Source of the DNA: PFJX01 sp964393825 | Lineage (GTDB): Bacteria > Pseudomonadota > Gammaproteobacteria > Burkholderiales > Thiobacillaceae | Length of the DNA stretch: 64,000 bases | NCBI GenBank assembly: GCA_964393825.1 | Contig: CAYMUY010000003.1 | Location: forward strand, 62,001-126,000 | Direction: 5' to 3' | Part shown: piece after piece, positions 43,381 to 50,883 of the stretch | Numbering within the stretch: position 1 is the stretch's first letter | Layout: each line of letters opens with the position of its first letter | Translations under genes and position numbers: made by a program | The notes under the pieces: generated by a model | Told to the model about the DNA's origin: nothing | Databases searched by the model: none | Seen by the model: the letters and a program-made list of their open reading frames with translations, nothing else

Positions 43381-43704
43381 ATGCCCCGTCCCGCCAAACA
43401 CGTATTCATCTGCAACCAAGCCCGTCCTCCCGGCCACCCGCGCGGTTCCTGCGCCGAAAAAGGCTGCCGCGAGGTCATGGACGAATTTCTCTACCAGTTC
43501 CAGCAGCGCCAATGCTTCGACAAGGTCGCGATCACCGCGACCGGCTGCATCGGCCCCTGCAGCACCGGCACCAATGTCCTGGTCTACCCGGAAGGCATCA
43601 TGTATGGCGGTGTCAGGAAGGAAGACGTCAACGCCATCTTCGACGAGCATCTGCTCGGAGATCAGCCGGTCGAGCGCCTGAAGGTGCCCGCCGACCTCTG
43701 GTAA
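43381..43704 (+). CDS. Thioredoxin-like [2Fe-2S] ferredoxin
   Basis: The 107-residue protein has a thioredoxin-fold 2Fe-2S layout: CNQARPPGHPRGSCAEKGC near residues 11-29 and TATGCIGPCSTGTNVLVYPEGIMYGGV near 53-79. Cluster ligands are expected from the Cys in FICNQ, GSCAEKG, TGCIG and IGPCST. It resembles the Shethna-type FeSII protein and the ferredoxins of nif clusters. FeSII protects nitrogenase from oxygen by conformational complexing; the present gene could do the same or carry electrons. The stop overlaps the next start by one base. Confidence 0.88.
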   Translation: MPRPAKHVFICNQARPPGHPRGSCAEKGCREVMDEFLYQFQQRQCFDKVAITATGCIGPCSTGTNVLVYPEGIMYGGVRKEDVNAIFDEHLLGDQPVERLKVPADLW

Positions 43705-44063
43705 TGGCGCACAGCGTGTTGCCCGACGAGCTGGTCGAGCTTGGCGTCAAGCTCTGCCTGGTGCTGGCCGAAGAGGCCCGCCGCTATGCGCCGGAGAAGG
43801 CCCCACCGATCCACCTGGACGAGGCCGAGTTCACCCGCGTGATCGACCCGGCCAACGGCCTGGCCGGTTACGAAGGGGTCTGGCGCGACGCCCGCGCCCA
43901 GAAGCGCGGCAGCCTGACCCTCAACAGCGACGGCAGCTATTGCGGCGAATTCGACCTGCTGGTCCTGCACCCGAGCAAGCCGCGCTGGTTCGTCGAGGCC
44001 GTCACCGTCTGGGGACGCGACGGCGTGGTGAAGGCGGAACCGCGACTGCTGGCGGCGGTATGA
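43704..44063 (+). CDS. Nif-operon protein of unknown function, 119 aa
   Basis: No named family is recognised. The protein is acidic and begins HSVLPDELVELGVKLCLVLAEEARRYAPEKAPPIHLDEAEFTRVIDP. The C-terminal half holds GSYCGEFDLLVLHPSKPRWFVEAVTVWGRDG, with a single Cys. It overlaps its upstream neighbour by one base and its downstream one by four (ATGA), so all three are translationally coupled and co-regulated with nifN. Confidence 0.75.
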   Translation: MAHSVLPDELVELGVKLCLVLAEEARRYAPEKAPPIHLDEAEFTRVIDPANGLAGYEGVWRDARAQKRGSLTLNSDGSYCGEFDLLVLHPSKPRWFVEAVTVWGRDGVVKAEPRLLAAV

Positions 44064-44497
44064 CGAACAACAGGGCGGCATTCCCCGATGACATGCGCCT
44101 GCTGCTGGCGCACAAGCAGAAGACCAGCGCGCGCGTGCGATTCCTGCGTTTTTCGCACGGACTCACCGCGTTCCAGGCCCTGCCGACCCTGTCGACGGCG
44201 CTCGACGAGATGCCGCCCAGCACGGTCGAGATGCATCCGGGGGTCTACTTGCGCGCCGCCGAGCAGACCCTCGGGCTCGACCCTGGCGGCCTCGCCCTGG
44301 AAGCGGAATTCAACGCCGGTGTCGACACGCCGGAGGGGCTGGTGCGGGTGCGCCTGGCCACCTTCACGAGCATCGACCCACCCTTCGACATGGCCGAAGC
44401 CCTGGGTGGACGTTTCATCGCCATCACGGAAGCGCGCGGAATCAGCCCGGCTGAACTGGAACTGCTGCGCCAGGCTTACACCGTGCTGATGGGCTGA
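44060..44497 (+). CDS. Nif-operon protein of unknown function, 145 aa
   Basis: No named family is recognised. The protein has ARVRFLRFSHGLTAFQALPTLSTALDEMPPSTVEMHPGVYLRAAEQTLGL and LVRVRLATFTSIDPPFDMAEALGGRFIAITEARGISPAELELLRQAY. It has no Cys, no membrane segment and no signal peptide. The operon position and ATGA overlap with the previous gene suggest a role in nitrogenase assembly or protection, but nothing in the sequence shows which. Confidence 0.75.
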   Translation: MTNNRAAFPDDMRLLLAHKQKTSARVRFLRFSHGLTAFQALPTLSTALDEMPPSTVEMHPGVYLRAAEQTLGLDPGGLALEAEFNAGVDTPEGLVRVRLATFTSIDPPFDMAEALGGRFIAITEARGISPAELELLRQAYTVLMG

Positions 44498-44541
44498 GCC
44501 CCTGCCATCCTTTTTCCCCGCAAGCCATCACGGAGCACGTT

Positions 44542-44814
44542 ATGAATCCATTCAATCCGGGTGATCTGGTCTTCGCCAGCGTCGATCTTTATAACGACCC
44601 GATGGAAGACAGCGGCGAGAGCGCCATTCCGGGCATCGCCGCGAACGAACTCCTTGCCGCCGCCGGTGCCCGTGGTGTCGTGGTCAACGCCGGACATGTC
44701 GAGGCCGATCCGAAACAGGCTATCTATCTGGTCCGCTTCGAAACCGCCGTCGGTGGCACCCTGGGCGAGCCGATCGGCTGCCTGGCCGAGGAACTCTGCC
44801 AGGACGTTGCCTAG
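44542..44814 (+). CDS. Short NifZ-domain protein
   Basis: The 90-residue protein aligns with the NifZ domain: FNPGDLVFASVDLYNDP..SAIPGIAANELLAAAGARGVVVNAGHVEADPKQAIYLVRFE..LGEPIGCLAEEL. It corresponds to the first half of the full-length NifZ encoded at 48179. NifZ helps make the P-cluster of NifDK. This version may be a specialised paralogue acting on NifEN or a partial one. It ends the nifN operon; GGAG/CGGAGC lies just upstream of the ATG. Confidence 0.8.
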   Translation: MNPFNPGDLVFASVDLYNDPMEDSGESAIPGIAANELLAAAGARGVVVNAGHVEADPKQAIYLVRFETAVGGTLGEPIGCLAEELCQDVA

Positions 44815-44975
44815 CAACCTGCCGGGTTCATTTCCCCACGCGCAGCGCATTCCGGCTGGCACCTGAATGCGCTGCCGCGCGCTTTGCGCGTCGCCTTGAT
44901 GCGCGCCACCACGGTGCCCGCGAAGGTCACGGGCCATGCCTCCCGGCACCGCGCCCTTCCAAAATCGGACGCCTT

Positions 44976-44991
44976 TGTAGCAAATCCAACC
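44976..44991. promoter_or_regulatory. Imperfect NifA site for nifV
   Basis: TGT-N10-ACC differs from the NifA consensus in the final base. Its distance of 93 bases to the -24 element is in the usual range. Confidence 0.4.
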
Positions 44992-45084
44992 ATGGCCGCG
45001 CGAACGTGCTGTTGTCGACGTGGGTTGGGCGCGTAAACACGGGGCCTGTCCTTTGATATCAGTGGGATAGGTGCGTTGCGCGGG

Positions 45085-45099
45085 TGGCATGAGGCTTGC
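45085..45099 (+). promoter_or_regulatory. Sigma-54 promoter of the nifV operon
   Basis: TGGCAT-N5-TTGC fits the -24/-12 consensus. It and the following bases closely resemble the nifN promoter and start region. Confidence 0.9.
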
Positions 45100-45134
45100 G
45101 AAAGATCGCTTGTCCTCCACTCCGACCCACCACC

Positions 45135-46280
45135 ATGATCCGCCATATCATCATCGACGACACCACGCTGCGCGATGGCGAACAGTCCGCCGGGGTGGCC
45201 TTCACCCTCGACGAAAAGCTGGATATCGCCCGCCGCCTGGCGGCGATGGGGGTGCCCGAGCTGGAAGTGGGTATCCCGGCGATGGGCGGGCGCGAATGCG
45301 AGAGCATCCAGGCGGTCAGCCAGCTTGGCCTGGCCGCGAAACTGGTGGTCTGGAGCCGGATGCGCGGCGGTGACATCGAAGCCTGCCGCAACCTCAAGGT
45401 GGATCTGATCGACCTCTCCATTTCCGTCTCGGACATCCATCTCGCCAGGAAGCTGAGCAAGGACCGCGAGTGGGTGCTGGCCAGCATCCGTGAGCAGGTG
45501 CCGCGGGCGCTGGACCTGGGCCTGGAGGTCATCGTCGGCTGTGAGGATGCCTCGCGCGCCGATCTGGAGTTCCTGATGCGGGTGGCGGAAGCGGCGGAGC
45601 AGGCCGGGGCGCGCCGGCTGCGTTACGCCGACACCCTGGGCGTGATGGAGCCGTTCGGCGTGCATCAGGCCATCGCCAGCCTGCGTTCCGTCTGCGATCT
45701 GGAGATCGAGATGCATGCGCACGACGATCTCGGCCTGGCCACCGCCAACACCCTGGCCGCCTGTCGCGCCGGCGCCACGCATGTCAACACCACGGTCAAC
45801 GGTCTTGGCGAGCGTGCCGGCAATGCGCCGCTGGAAGAAGTGGCGCTGGGGCTGAACAAACTCTATGGCATGACCACCGGGGTCGATCTCTCCCTGTTTC
45901 CCGCCTTGTCGGACGCCGTCGCCGACGCTTCCGGTCGGCCGGTGGCCTGGCAGAAAAGCGTGGTCGGGGCCGGCGTCTTCACCCATGAGGCCGGCATCCA
46001 TGTCGATGGCCTGTTGAAGGATCCCGACACCTACCAGAGCTTCGACCCGCGCGAGGTCGGACGCAGCCACAGCCTGGTGGTCGGCAAGCATTCCGGCGCC
46101 CACGGCATCATGAATGCCTATGCGCGCATGGGCCTCTCCCTCAGCCCGGCCGAGGCGCGCGAATTGCTGCCGGACATCCGCGCCTTCGCCGAACGCGCCA
46201 AGCGCTCACCGGCGGATCACGAATTGCTGTTCCTCTACCAGCGCCTGATCAGCCGTGTCTCGGCCGGCGCGGTGCACTGA
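45135..46280 (+). CDS. nifV: Homocitrate synthase NifV
   Basis: NifV condenses acetyl-CoA and 2-oxoglutarate to homocitrate, the organic acid of FeMo-co. The 381-residue product begins with the HMGL-type motif IIIDDTTLRDGEQSAGVAFT and includes MHAHDDLGLATANTLAACRAGATHVNTTVNGLGERAGNAPLEEV, the metal-binding HxH region and GERAGN signature. The late HEAGIHVDGLLKDP and GKHSGAHG are typical. It opens the operon nifV-cysE-TPR-nifW-nifZ-nifM-rrf2. Confidence 0.96.
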   Translation: MIRHIIIDDTTLRDGEQSAGVAFTLDEKLDIARRLAAMGVPELEVGIPAMGGRECESIQAVSQLGLAAKLVVWSRMRGGDIEACRNLKVDLIDLSISVSDIHLARKLSKDREWVLASIREQVPRALDLGLEVIVGCEDASRADLEFLMRVAEAAEQAGARRLRYADTLGVMEPFGVHQAIASLRSVCDLEIEMHAHDDLGLATANTLAACRAGATHVNTTVNGLGERAGNAPLEEVALGLNKLYGMTTGVDLSLFPALSDAVADASGRPVAWQKSVVGAGVFTHEAGIHVDGLLKDPDTYQSFDPREVGRSHSLVVGKHSGAHGIMNAYARMGLSLSPAEARELLPDIRAFAERAKRSPADHELLFLYQRLISRVSAGAVH

Positions 46281-46284
46281 GGCG

Positions 46285-47082
46285 ATGGCGATGAACGCGA
46301 ACACCGGAATGTCGATCGATGCCGCGAGCGCCGCATCGGCGCGGCCGGCGGGGCTGCTCACGCTGCTGCGGGAAGACGTGGCCTGCGTGTTCCAGCGCGA
46401 CCCGGCGGCGCGCTCCCGCTTCGAGGTGCTCACCACCTATCCCGGTGTTCACGCCATCCTGATGCAGCGCCTCGCGCATCGGCTCTGGCGGGCCGGCCTG
46501 CGTTATCCGGCGCGGCTGCTGTCCTGGCTGGCGCGCTTGCTCACCAACATCGACATCCACCCCGGCGCCACCCTGGGCCGGCGTTTCTTCATCGATCACG
46601 GCGCCGGTGTGGTGATTGGCGAGACCGCCGAGATCGGCGACGACGTCACCCTCTATCACGGCGTCACCCTGGGCGGCACCACCTGGAACAAGGGCAAGCG
46701 CCATCCCACCCTCGGCAATGGCGTGGTGATCGGCGCCGGCGCCAAGGTGCTGGGCGCCATCACCCTCGGCGAACGCGTGCGGGTGGGCGCCAACTCGGTG
46801 GTGGTCAAGGACGTGCCGGCGCATCGCACCGTGGTCGGCATTCCCGGCAGGGTGGTGCTGCGCTCCGATGAAAGCGATTCCGGCGCGCTCGGCATCAATC
46901 TCGACCACCACCTGATTCCCGACCCGGTCGGCCGCGCCATCGCCTGCCTGATGGAGCGGATCGAAGTGCTTGAACACACCCTGCGCGCCCGTGGCGAACA
47001 GGTGGACAGCCAGTGCGGGACCTGCGAAGCGGATGACCTCTGCGGCGCCCAGGTCGCGCATGTCATGAAACGTCAGCCATAA
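46285..47082 (+). CDS. cysE: Serine O-acetyltransferase, nif-associated CysE
   Basis: The 265-residue product acetylates serine for cysteine synthesis, which supplies sulfur for nitrogenase metal clusters. The left-handed beta-helix (hexapeptide repeat) domain shows DIHPGATLGRRFFIDHGAGVVIGETAEIGDDVTLYHGVTLGGTTWNKGKRHPTLGNGVVIGAGAKVLGAITLGERVRVGANSVVVKDVP. A C-terminal Cys-rich tail (SQCGTCEADDLCGAQ) is a possible extra metal or redox element. The start is either 46285 or 46291; both lie just after nifV with GAGG overlapping its stop. Confidence 0.92.
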   Translation: MAMNANTGMSIDAASAASARPAGLLTLLREDVACVFQRDPAARSRFEVLTTYPGVHAILMQRLAHRLWRAGLRYPARLLSWLARLLTNIDIHPGATLGRRFFIDHGAGVVIGETAEIGDDVTLYHGVTLGGTTWNKGKRHPTLGNGVVIGAGAKVLGAITLGERVRVGANSVVVKDVPAHRTVVGIPGRVVLRSDESDSGALGINLDHHLIPDPVGRAIACLMERIEVLEHTLRARGEQVDSQCGTCEADDLCGAQVAHVMKRQP

Positions 47083-47099
47083 GAAAGCGGGAGGCCACC

Positions 47100-47603
47100 A
47101 TGGACTTGATGCAATTCGACCAGACCACGCTCTATTTCGACGACCCCCTCTCGCTCGAGATCGAGCAGCTGCTGCGCCAGGCCGGTGAGGCCTACGGCGA
47201 GGCCGAGGCGGAAACCCTGCTGCTGCGCGCCTATTTCCTGGCGCCGGAACAGTTGATGGTGCTGGTCGCGCTGTACCGCTACTACTTCTACCAGCACCGA
47301 CTGGAAGACGCCCTGCTGGTAGCCGACCGCGCGCTCGACGTGGCGGGGCGCCGGCTCGATCTTCCCGCCCGCTGGCGCGACCTGCATCCGGAACACATCG
47401 GCCATGCCGTGCTGCGCTCGATGGGCCTGCTGCGCTTCTACCTGATGGTGCTGAAGGCCGCCGGCTACATCCAGCTGCGCCTGGGCAACACTGAAGGCGG
47501 CCAGGCCATGCTGGAAAAGCTCGGCGAACTGGACAGCCACGACCGCCTCGGCGGCAAGGCGCTGCTGGACCTGGTCCGTGAAGAACAGGAGGTGGAAGCA
47601 TGA
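47100..47603 (+). CDS. TPR-like nif-operon protein, function unknown
   Basis: The 167-residue protein is helical and TPR-like: EIEQLLRQAGEAYGEAEAETLLLRAYFLAPEQLMVLVALYRYYFYQHRLEDALLVADRALDVAGRRL is a helix-turn-helix repeat array. A later segment, LRFYLMVLKAAGYIQLRLGNTEGGQAMLEKLGELD, is another pair. Such a protein could act as an assembly adaptor. I recognise no named nif family; its position between cysE and nifW suggests a role in nitrogenase maturation. The stop is 80 bases upstream of the nifW start. Confidence 0.8.
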   Translation: MDLMQFDQTTLYFDDPLSLEIEQLLRQAGEAYGEAEAETLLLRAYFLAPEQLMVLVALYRYYFYQHRLEDALLVADRALDVAGRRLDLPARWRDLHPEHIGHAVLRSMGLLRFYLMVLKAAGYIQLRLGNTEGGQAMLEKLGELDSHDRLGGKALLDLVREEQEVEA

Positions 47604-47682
47604 ACGCCACGTCGAATCCAGCGCATCGCACCCCCCTTTCCCCAAGAGGGGAAGCCCAATTCACCCACCCAAAGGAATCATC

Positions 47683-48090
47683 ATGGACGACCTGACCCTG
47701 GACGAAGCCCTGGACGAGCTGGAATCCGCCGAGGATTTCCTCAACTACTTCGGCGTACCTTTCGACGCTTCGGTGGTGCACGTCAACCGCCTGCACATTC
47801 TTCAGCGCTACCACAACTACCTGGCCCAGGCGGGCGAGCCGCCGGTCTCCGAGGACGCCCGGCGCGCCGTCTACACCCGCCTGCTCACCCAGGCCTACCA
47901 GGATTTCGTCGCATCCGACGCGCTCACCGAGAAGGTGTTCAAGGTGTTCCGCATGCACGAGCCGCAGACCGCCTTCGTGCCCCTGTCCTCGATCACGCTC
48001 GCCGCGGCGCCGGCGGCCCCCGTGGCGGGAGGGTGCGGTTGTGGCGGCAGCGGCGCCTGCCACAGTTCGGAGGCGGCCCTGCGCGGCTGA
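47683..48090 (+). CDS. nifW: Nitrogenase-stabilising protein NifW with Cys-rich tail
   Basis: NifW helps protect the MoFe protein from oxygen. The 135-residue product has the NifW block LDEALDELESAEDFLNYFGVPFDASVVHVNRLHILQRYHNYLAQAG followed by YTRLLTQAYQDFVASDALTEKVFKVFRMHEPQTAFVPLSSI. After this the protein has an unusual tail, GGCGCGGSGACHSSEA, with three Cys and a His in about ten residues, which could bind a metal. The AAGGAATC ribosome-binding site precedes the ATG. Confidence 0.9.
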   Translation: MDDLTLDEALDELESAEDFLNYFGVPFDASVVHVNRLHILQRYHNYLAQAGEPPVSEDARRAVYTRLLTQAYQDFVASDALTEKVFKVFRMHEPQTAFVPLSSITLAAAPAAPVAGGCGCGGSGACHSSEAALRG

Positions 48091-48178
48091 TCCGGAATGG
48101 ACTCCCTCCCACGCTCATTTCATTCGCTGCCCCCCAAGGGGGCGGGCCAGTCCCTCGGGACGACCCTTCGGAACTGAC

Positions 48179-48649
48179 ATGGAACAACGATTCGACTTCG
48201 GCGAGGCCGTGCGGCTGACGCGCAATGTCCGCAACGACGGCACCTTTCCCGGCCTGGAGGTGGGCAATCTGCTGATCCGGCGCGGTAGCGTCGGCTACGT
48301 GATGAACGTCGGCACCTTTCTCCAGGATCAGATCATCTACACGGTCAACTTTCTCGACCAGGGCCGTGTCGTGGGTTGTCGCGACGAGGAGTTGATTTCG
48401 GCCGCCGCACCTTGGGTGGAGAGCCGCTTCGAAACCCGTGAAAAGGTGAAGGCCAGGATCGCGCTGTCGATCCGCGGTGAAGTGGTGGTCGAAGCCGGCG
48501 CCAGCGGCGAAATCTTCAAGGTGCTGCGTGACCTGCCTGCGGAGGGGGCCGCAGTCGTGCAATACCACGTGCATTTTCCCGGCGGCCACCTGTTGCAGGT
48601 GCCGGAATCCCTGCTCGACAGCCCGGAGGAGGGCGCATCCCATGTCTGA
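48179..48649 (+). CDS. nifZ: Nitrogenase P-cluster maturation protein NifZ
   Basis: NifZ acts in the conversion of the P*-cluster to the P-cluster in NifDK. The 156-residue product has RFDFGEAVRLTRNVRNDGTFPGLEVGNLLIRRGSVGYVMNVGTFLQDQIIYTVNFLDQGRVVGCRDEEL and the C-terminal FKVLRDL..VQYHVHFPGGHLLQVPE, matching full-length NifZ. Two NifZ-like halves appear. It overlaps nifM by eight bases. A hairpin (CCCCCCAAGGGGG) lies between nifW and nifZ. Confidence 0.95.
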   Translation: MEQRFDFGEAVRLTRNVRNDGTFPGLEVGNLLIRRGSVGYVMNVGTFLQDQIIYTVNFLDQGRVVGCRDEELISAAAPWVESRFETREKVKARIALSIRGEVVVEAGASGEIFKVLRDLPAEGAAVVQYHVHFPGGHLLQVPESLLDSPEEGASHV

Positions 48650-49481
48650 ACCCGCCACGCTGGCCTATCTCGAACTGAAAACCGCGCAGACCCTGTTCGG
48701 CAAGGCGCCGAGCGAACTCGCCGAGGCCGAGCGCGAGAAGGTGCGCCATCTGGCTGACCGCCAGCATGGTCTGGAAGCGCGCGTGCTCCGCTCGCCGGAA
48801 GCGCGCGATACCGTGGTGCCGGAGGCGAGCCTGCAGGCCGCGCTGGAGGAAATCCGCAAGCGCTATCCGGAAGCGGACGAGTTCAGCGCCGACCTGGCGC
48901 GCAACGGACTCGACCCGGAGGCTTACCTGCAGGCGCTGGAGCGTGAGTTGAGGGTCGAGGCCGTCCTGGAAAAAGTGGGCAGTCGCGCCTCGCGGGTCTC
49001 CGAAATCGACGTTGAACTCTATTACCAGTATCACCCGGACCAGTTCCGCCGCGAGGAAACTCGGCGCGCACGGCACATCCTGGTGACCCTCAACCCGGAT
49101 CTGGCGGAAAACACCCCCGAAGTCTCGCGTGGCCGCATCGATGCCATCGCCGCGCGCCTGGCCAAGGACCCGAAGCGCTTCGAGGAACAGGCGCTGAAAC
49201 ACTCCGAGTGCCCCACCGCCCTGCAGGGCGGCCTGCTCGGCGACATGCCGCGCGGCAAGCTCTATCCGGAGCTCGACGCCGCCCTGTTCGCCATGGTGGT
49301 CGGCCAGATCAGCGGCGTGCTGGAGTCGCCGCTGGGCTACCACCTGCTCCTGTGCGAGGCCATCCAGCCCGCGCGCGTACTGAAACTCGAACAGGCGCGC
49401 GGCCCGATCCGCGCCATGCTGGAGCAGAACCGCAGACGGATTTGCCAACAGGCCTGGATGAAGCAGTTGCAAGCGGTCTGA
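48642..49481 (+). CDS. nifM: NifM peptidyl-prolyl isomerase (PpiC type)
   Basis: NifM is needed for maturation of the Fe protein NifH. The 279-residue product has an N-terminal helical region with NLPPEA-like SELAEAEREKVRHLADRQHGLEARVL and a C-terminal parvulin domain: RARHILVTLN, KDPKRFEEQALKHSECPTALQGGLLGDMPRGKLYPELDAALFAMVVGQISGVLESPLGYHLLLCEAI. The start overlaps nifZ; the next gene starts 3 bases after its stop. Confidence 0.93.
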   Translation: MSEPATLAYLELKTAQTLFGKAPSELAEAEREKVRHLADRQHGLEARVLRSPEARDTVVPEASLQAALEEIRKRYPEADEFSADLARNGLDPEAYLQALERELRVEAVLEKVGSRASRVSEIDVELYYQYHPDQFRREETRRARHILVTLNPDLAENTPEVSRGRIDAIAARLAKDPKRFEEQALKHSECPTALQGGLLGDMPRGKLYPELDAALFAMVVGQISGVLESPLGYHLLLCEAIQPARVLKLEQARGPIRAMLEQNRRRICQQAWMKQLQAV

Positions 49482-49483
49482 TC

Positions 49484-49942
49484 ATGCTGCTCAGCCGTGC
49501 CAGCCAATACACGCTGCAGGCCCTGATCTATCTGGCGCGGCAGCCAGCGGGGCGGATGGTCATGGTGAAGGACATCGCCGATGCGCTCGGTCTGCCCATG
49601 TTCTACCTGGCCAAGCTGATCCAGCCGCCGGCCCGCGCCGGCTGGCTGACCACCGCGCGCGGCCGCGGCGGCGGCGTCAGGCTGAGCCCGGGCGCCGAGT
49701 CGGTCACCTTGTTCGACATCCTGCGACTCACCGACGGCCACCGCGTCGGCGTCGAATGTCTGCTCGGCTTCAAGGCGTGCGAGGACGAAACCGCCTGTGT
49801 CCTGCACTGCCAGTGGAAGCCGATCAAACAGGAACTCAGTGAGGGTCTTGGCCGGCACAGCCTGGAAGAGCTGGCGCGCGGCGCACTGCCGCCGTGGTTG
49901 CTGACGGCTCGGGGGAATGATCCTGGCAGCCCGTTTCCATGA
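49484..49942 (+). CDS. Rrf2-family transcription regulator with Cys residues
   Basis: The 152-residue protein begins with the Rrf2 winged helix: MLLSRASQYTLQALIYLARQPAGRMVMVKDIADALGLPMFYLAKLIQPPARAGWLTTARGRGGGVRLS. Four Cys follow near residues 86-110 (ECLLGFKACEDETACVLHC), the position used for an Fe-S cluster in IscR and NsrR. It could sense iron, NO or oxygen and adjust nif or Fe-S genes. The spacing of the Cys differs from the classic IscR CX5CX5C, so cluster type is open. It closes the nifV operon and is convergent with draG. Confidence 0.88.
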   Translation: MLLSRASQYTLQALIYLARQPAGRMVMVKDIADALGLPMFYLAKLIQPPARAGWLTTARGRGGGVRLSPGAESVTLFDILRLTDGHRVGVECLLGFKACEDETACVLHCQWKPIKQELSEGLGRHSLEELARGALPPWLLTARGNDPGSPFP

Positions 49943-49955
49943 TGATTGCTTCTGA

Positions 49956-50846
49956 TCAGCGCTCGCCCAGCGCCAGCAGGGCCAGGGCCTGCGCTTCGCA
50001 GGCGGCGCGGACCGAGTTGTCCAGGGCATGCAGCCAGCGGTCGGGGATCGCTTCCAGGCCGTAGAGCGCCCCCGCCAGCATGCCAGCGATGGCGCCGGTG
50101 GTGTCGGCGTCGCCACCGCGGTTGACCACGTCGATCAGGCAGTCCTCGAAACAGTCGCTGTCGAACAGGGCCTGAAACACGGCCTGCACGGTTTCGACGA
50201 TATAGCCGCTGGGGTTCTGCCGCTGGCGGGTGGCCCGGAAGGTGAATTCGGGATGCGCGCTGGCGAGCGGATGGGCACGGCCATGCAGCAGGTCGAGTTT
50301 GTCGGCGCCGAGCAGGGTGTCACGCACCATCAGGGCCAGGGCTTCCGTGGCGGCGTCGGACAGGGGGTTGTTGTGGGTGATGTGGGCCTGGGCGCGGCAG
50401 GCGGCGCGGACCTCTTCCTCCGTGCCGCGCAGGGTGGCCAGGGCCACCGGCAGCACCCGCATGGCGGCGCCGTTGCCGGCGTCGTGGGCGCTCGGTGGCA
50501 TCCTCGGGTCGCCGGTCTTGCGATAGGCGAGCAGACCGCGACGCACGGTGGCACCGATGTCCACCGGCTTGCCGCGCATCCAGTGGTCGAAGGCCCGGGC
50601 GGCGGCGTGGGCATCGACCCGGCCCGTCGCGAGTATGGACTCCCCCAGGGCCAGCGCCATGGTCGTATCGTCGGTGACCTGGCCGGCCTGCAACCGCAGC
50701 CAGCCGCCGCCGGCGATATTGCGGTGAACGCCGTGTTGTGCCGCGATCTCGCGCGGGGTCATGAATTCGACCGTGGCGCCGAGGGCATCGCCGAGGGCAA
50801 GGCCGAGATAGGCGGCGATGGCGCGGTCTTGCGCCACATTCAGCAC
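49956..50846 (-). CDS. draG: ADP-ribosyl-dinitrogenase reductase glycohydrolase DraG
   Basis: DraG removes ADP-ribose from NifH and reactivates nitrogenase when nitrogen is scarce. The 296-residue product has AYLGLALGDALGATVEFMTPREIAAQHGVHRNIAGGGWLRLQAGQVTDDTTMAL at the start and IDVVNRGGDADTTGAIAGMLAGALYGLEAIP at the end, matching R. rubrum DraG across its length, including the DD and DAD metal residues. The start is GTG at 50846, three residues before LNVAQ. No draT is in the window. It is the last gene of the nifB operon and overlaps no neighbour. Confidence 0.95.
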   Translation of the reverse strand: MLNVAQDRAIAAYLGLALGDALGATVEFMTPREIAAQHGVHRNIAGGGWLRLQAGQVTDDTTMALALGESILATGRVDAHAAARAFDHWMRGKPVDIGATVRRGLLAYRKTGDPRMPPSAHDAGNGAAMRVLPVALATLRGTEEEVRAACRAQAHITHNNPLSDAATEALALMVRDTLLGADKLDLLHGRAHPLASAHPEFTFRATRQRQNPSGYIVETVQAVFQALFDSDCFEDCLIDVVNRGGDADTTGAIAGMLAGALYGLEAIPDRWLHALDNSVRAACEAQALALLALGER

Positions 50847-50883
50847 CGCGCCGCGGCCTCGGCCAGGGCGCCAGGCGCGCCGT

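Larger units (their letters stand above)
44815..45134. other. Promoter-containing gap upstream of nifV
   Basis: This 320-base stretch holds no gene. It has the nifV sigma-54 promoter at 45085-45099. A near-NifA site, TGT-N10-ACC at 44976-44991, lies 93 bases upstream of the -24 element and differs from consensus by one base. Confidence 0.7.

Noticed and set aside
44860..44876. A second sigma-54-like motif upstream of nifV (TGGCACCTGAATGCG)
   Set aside because: It lacks the TTGC of the -12 element at the required spacing.
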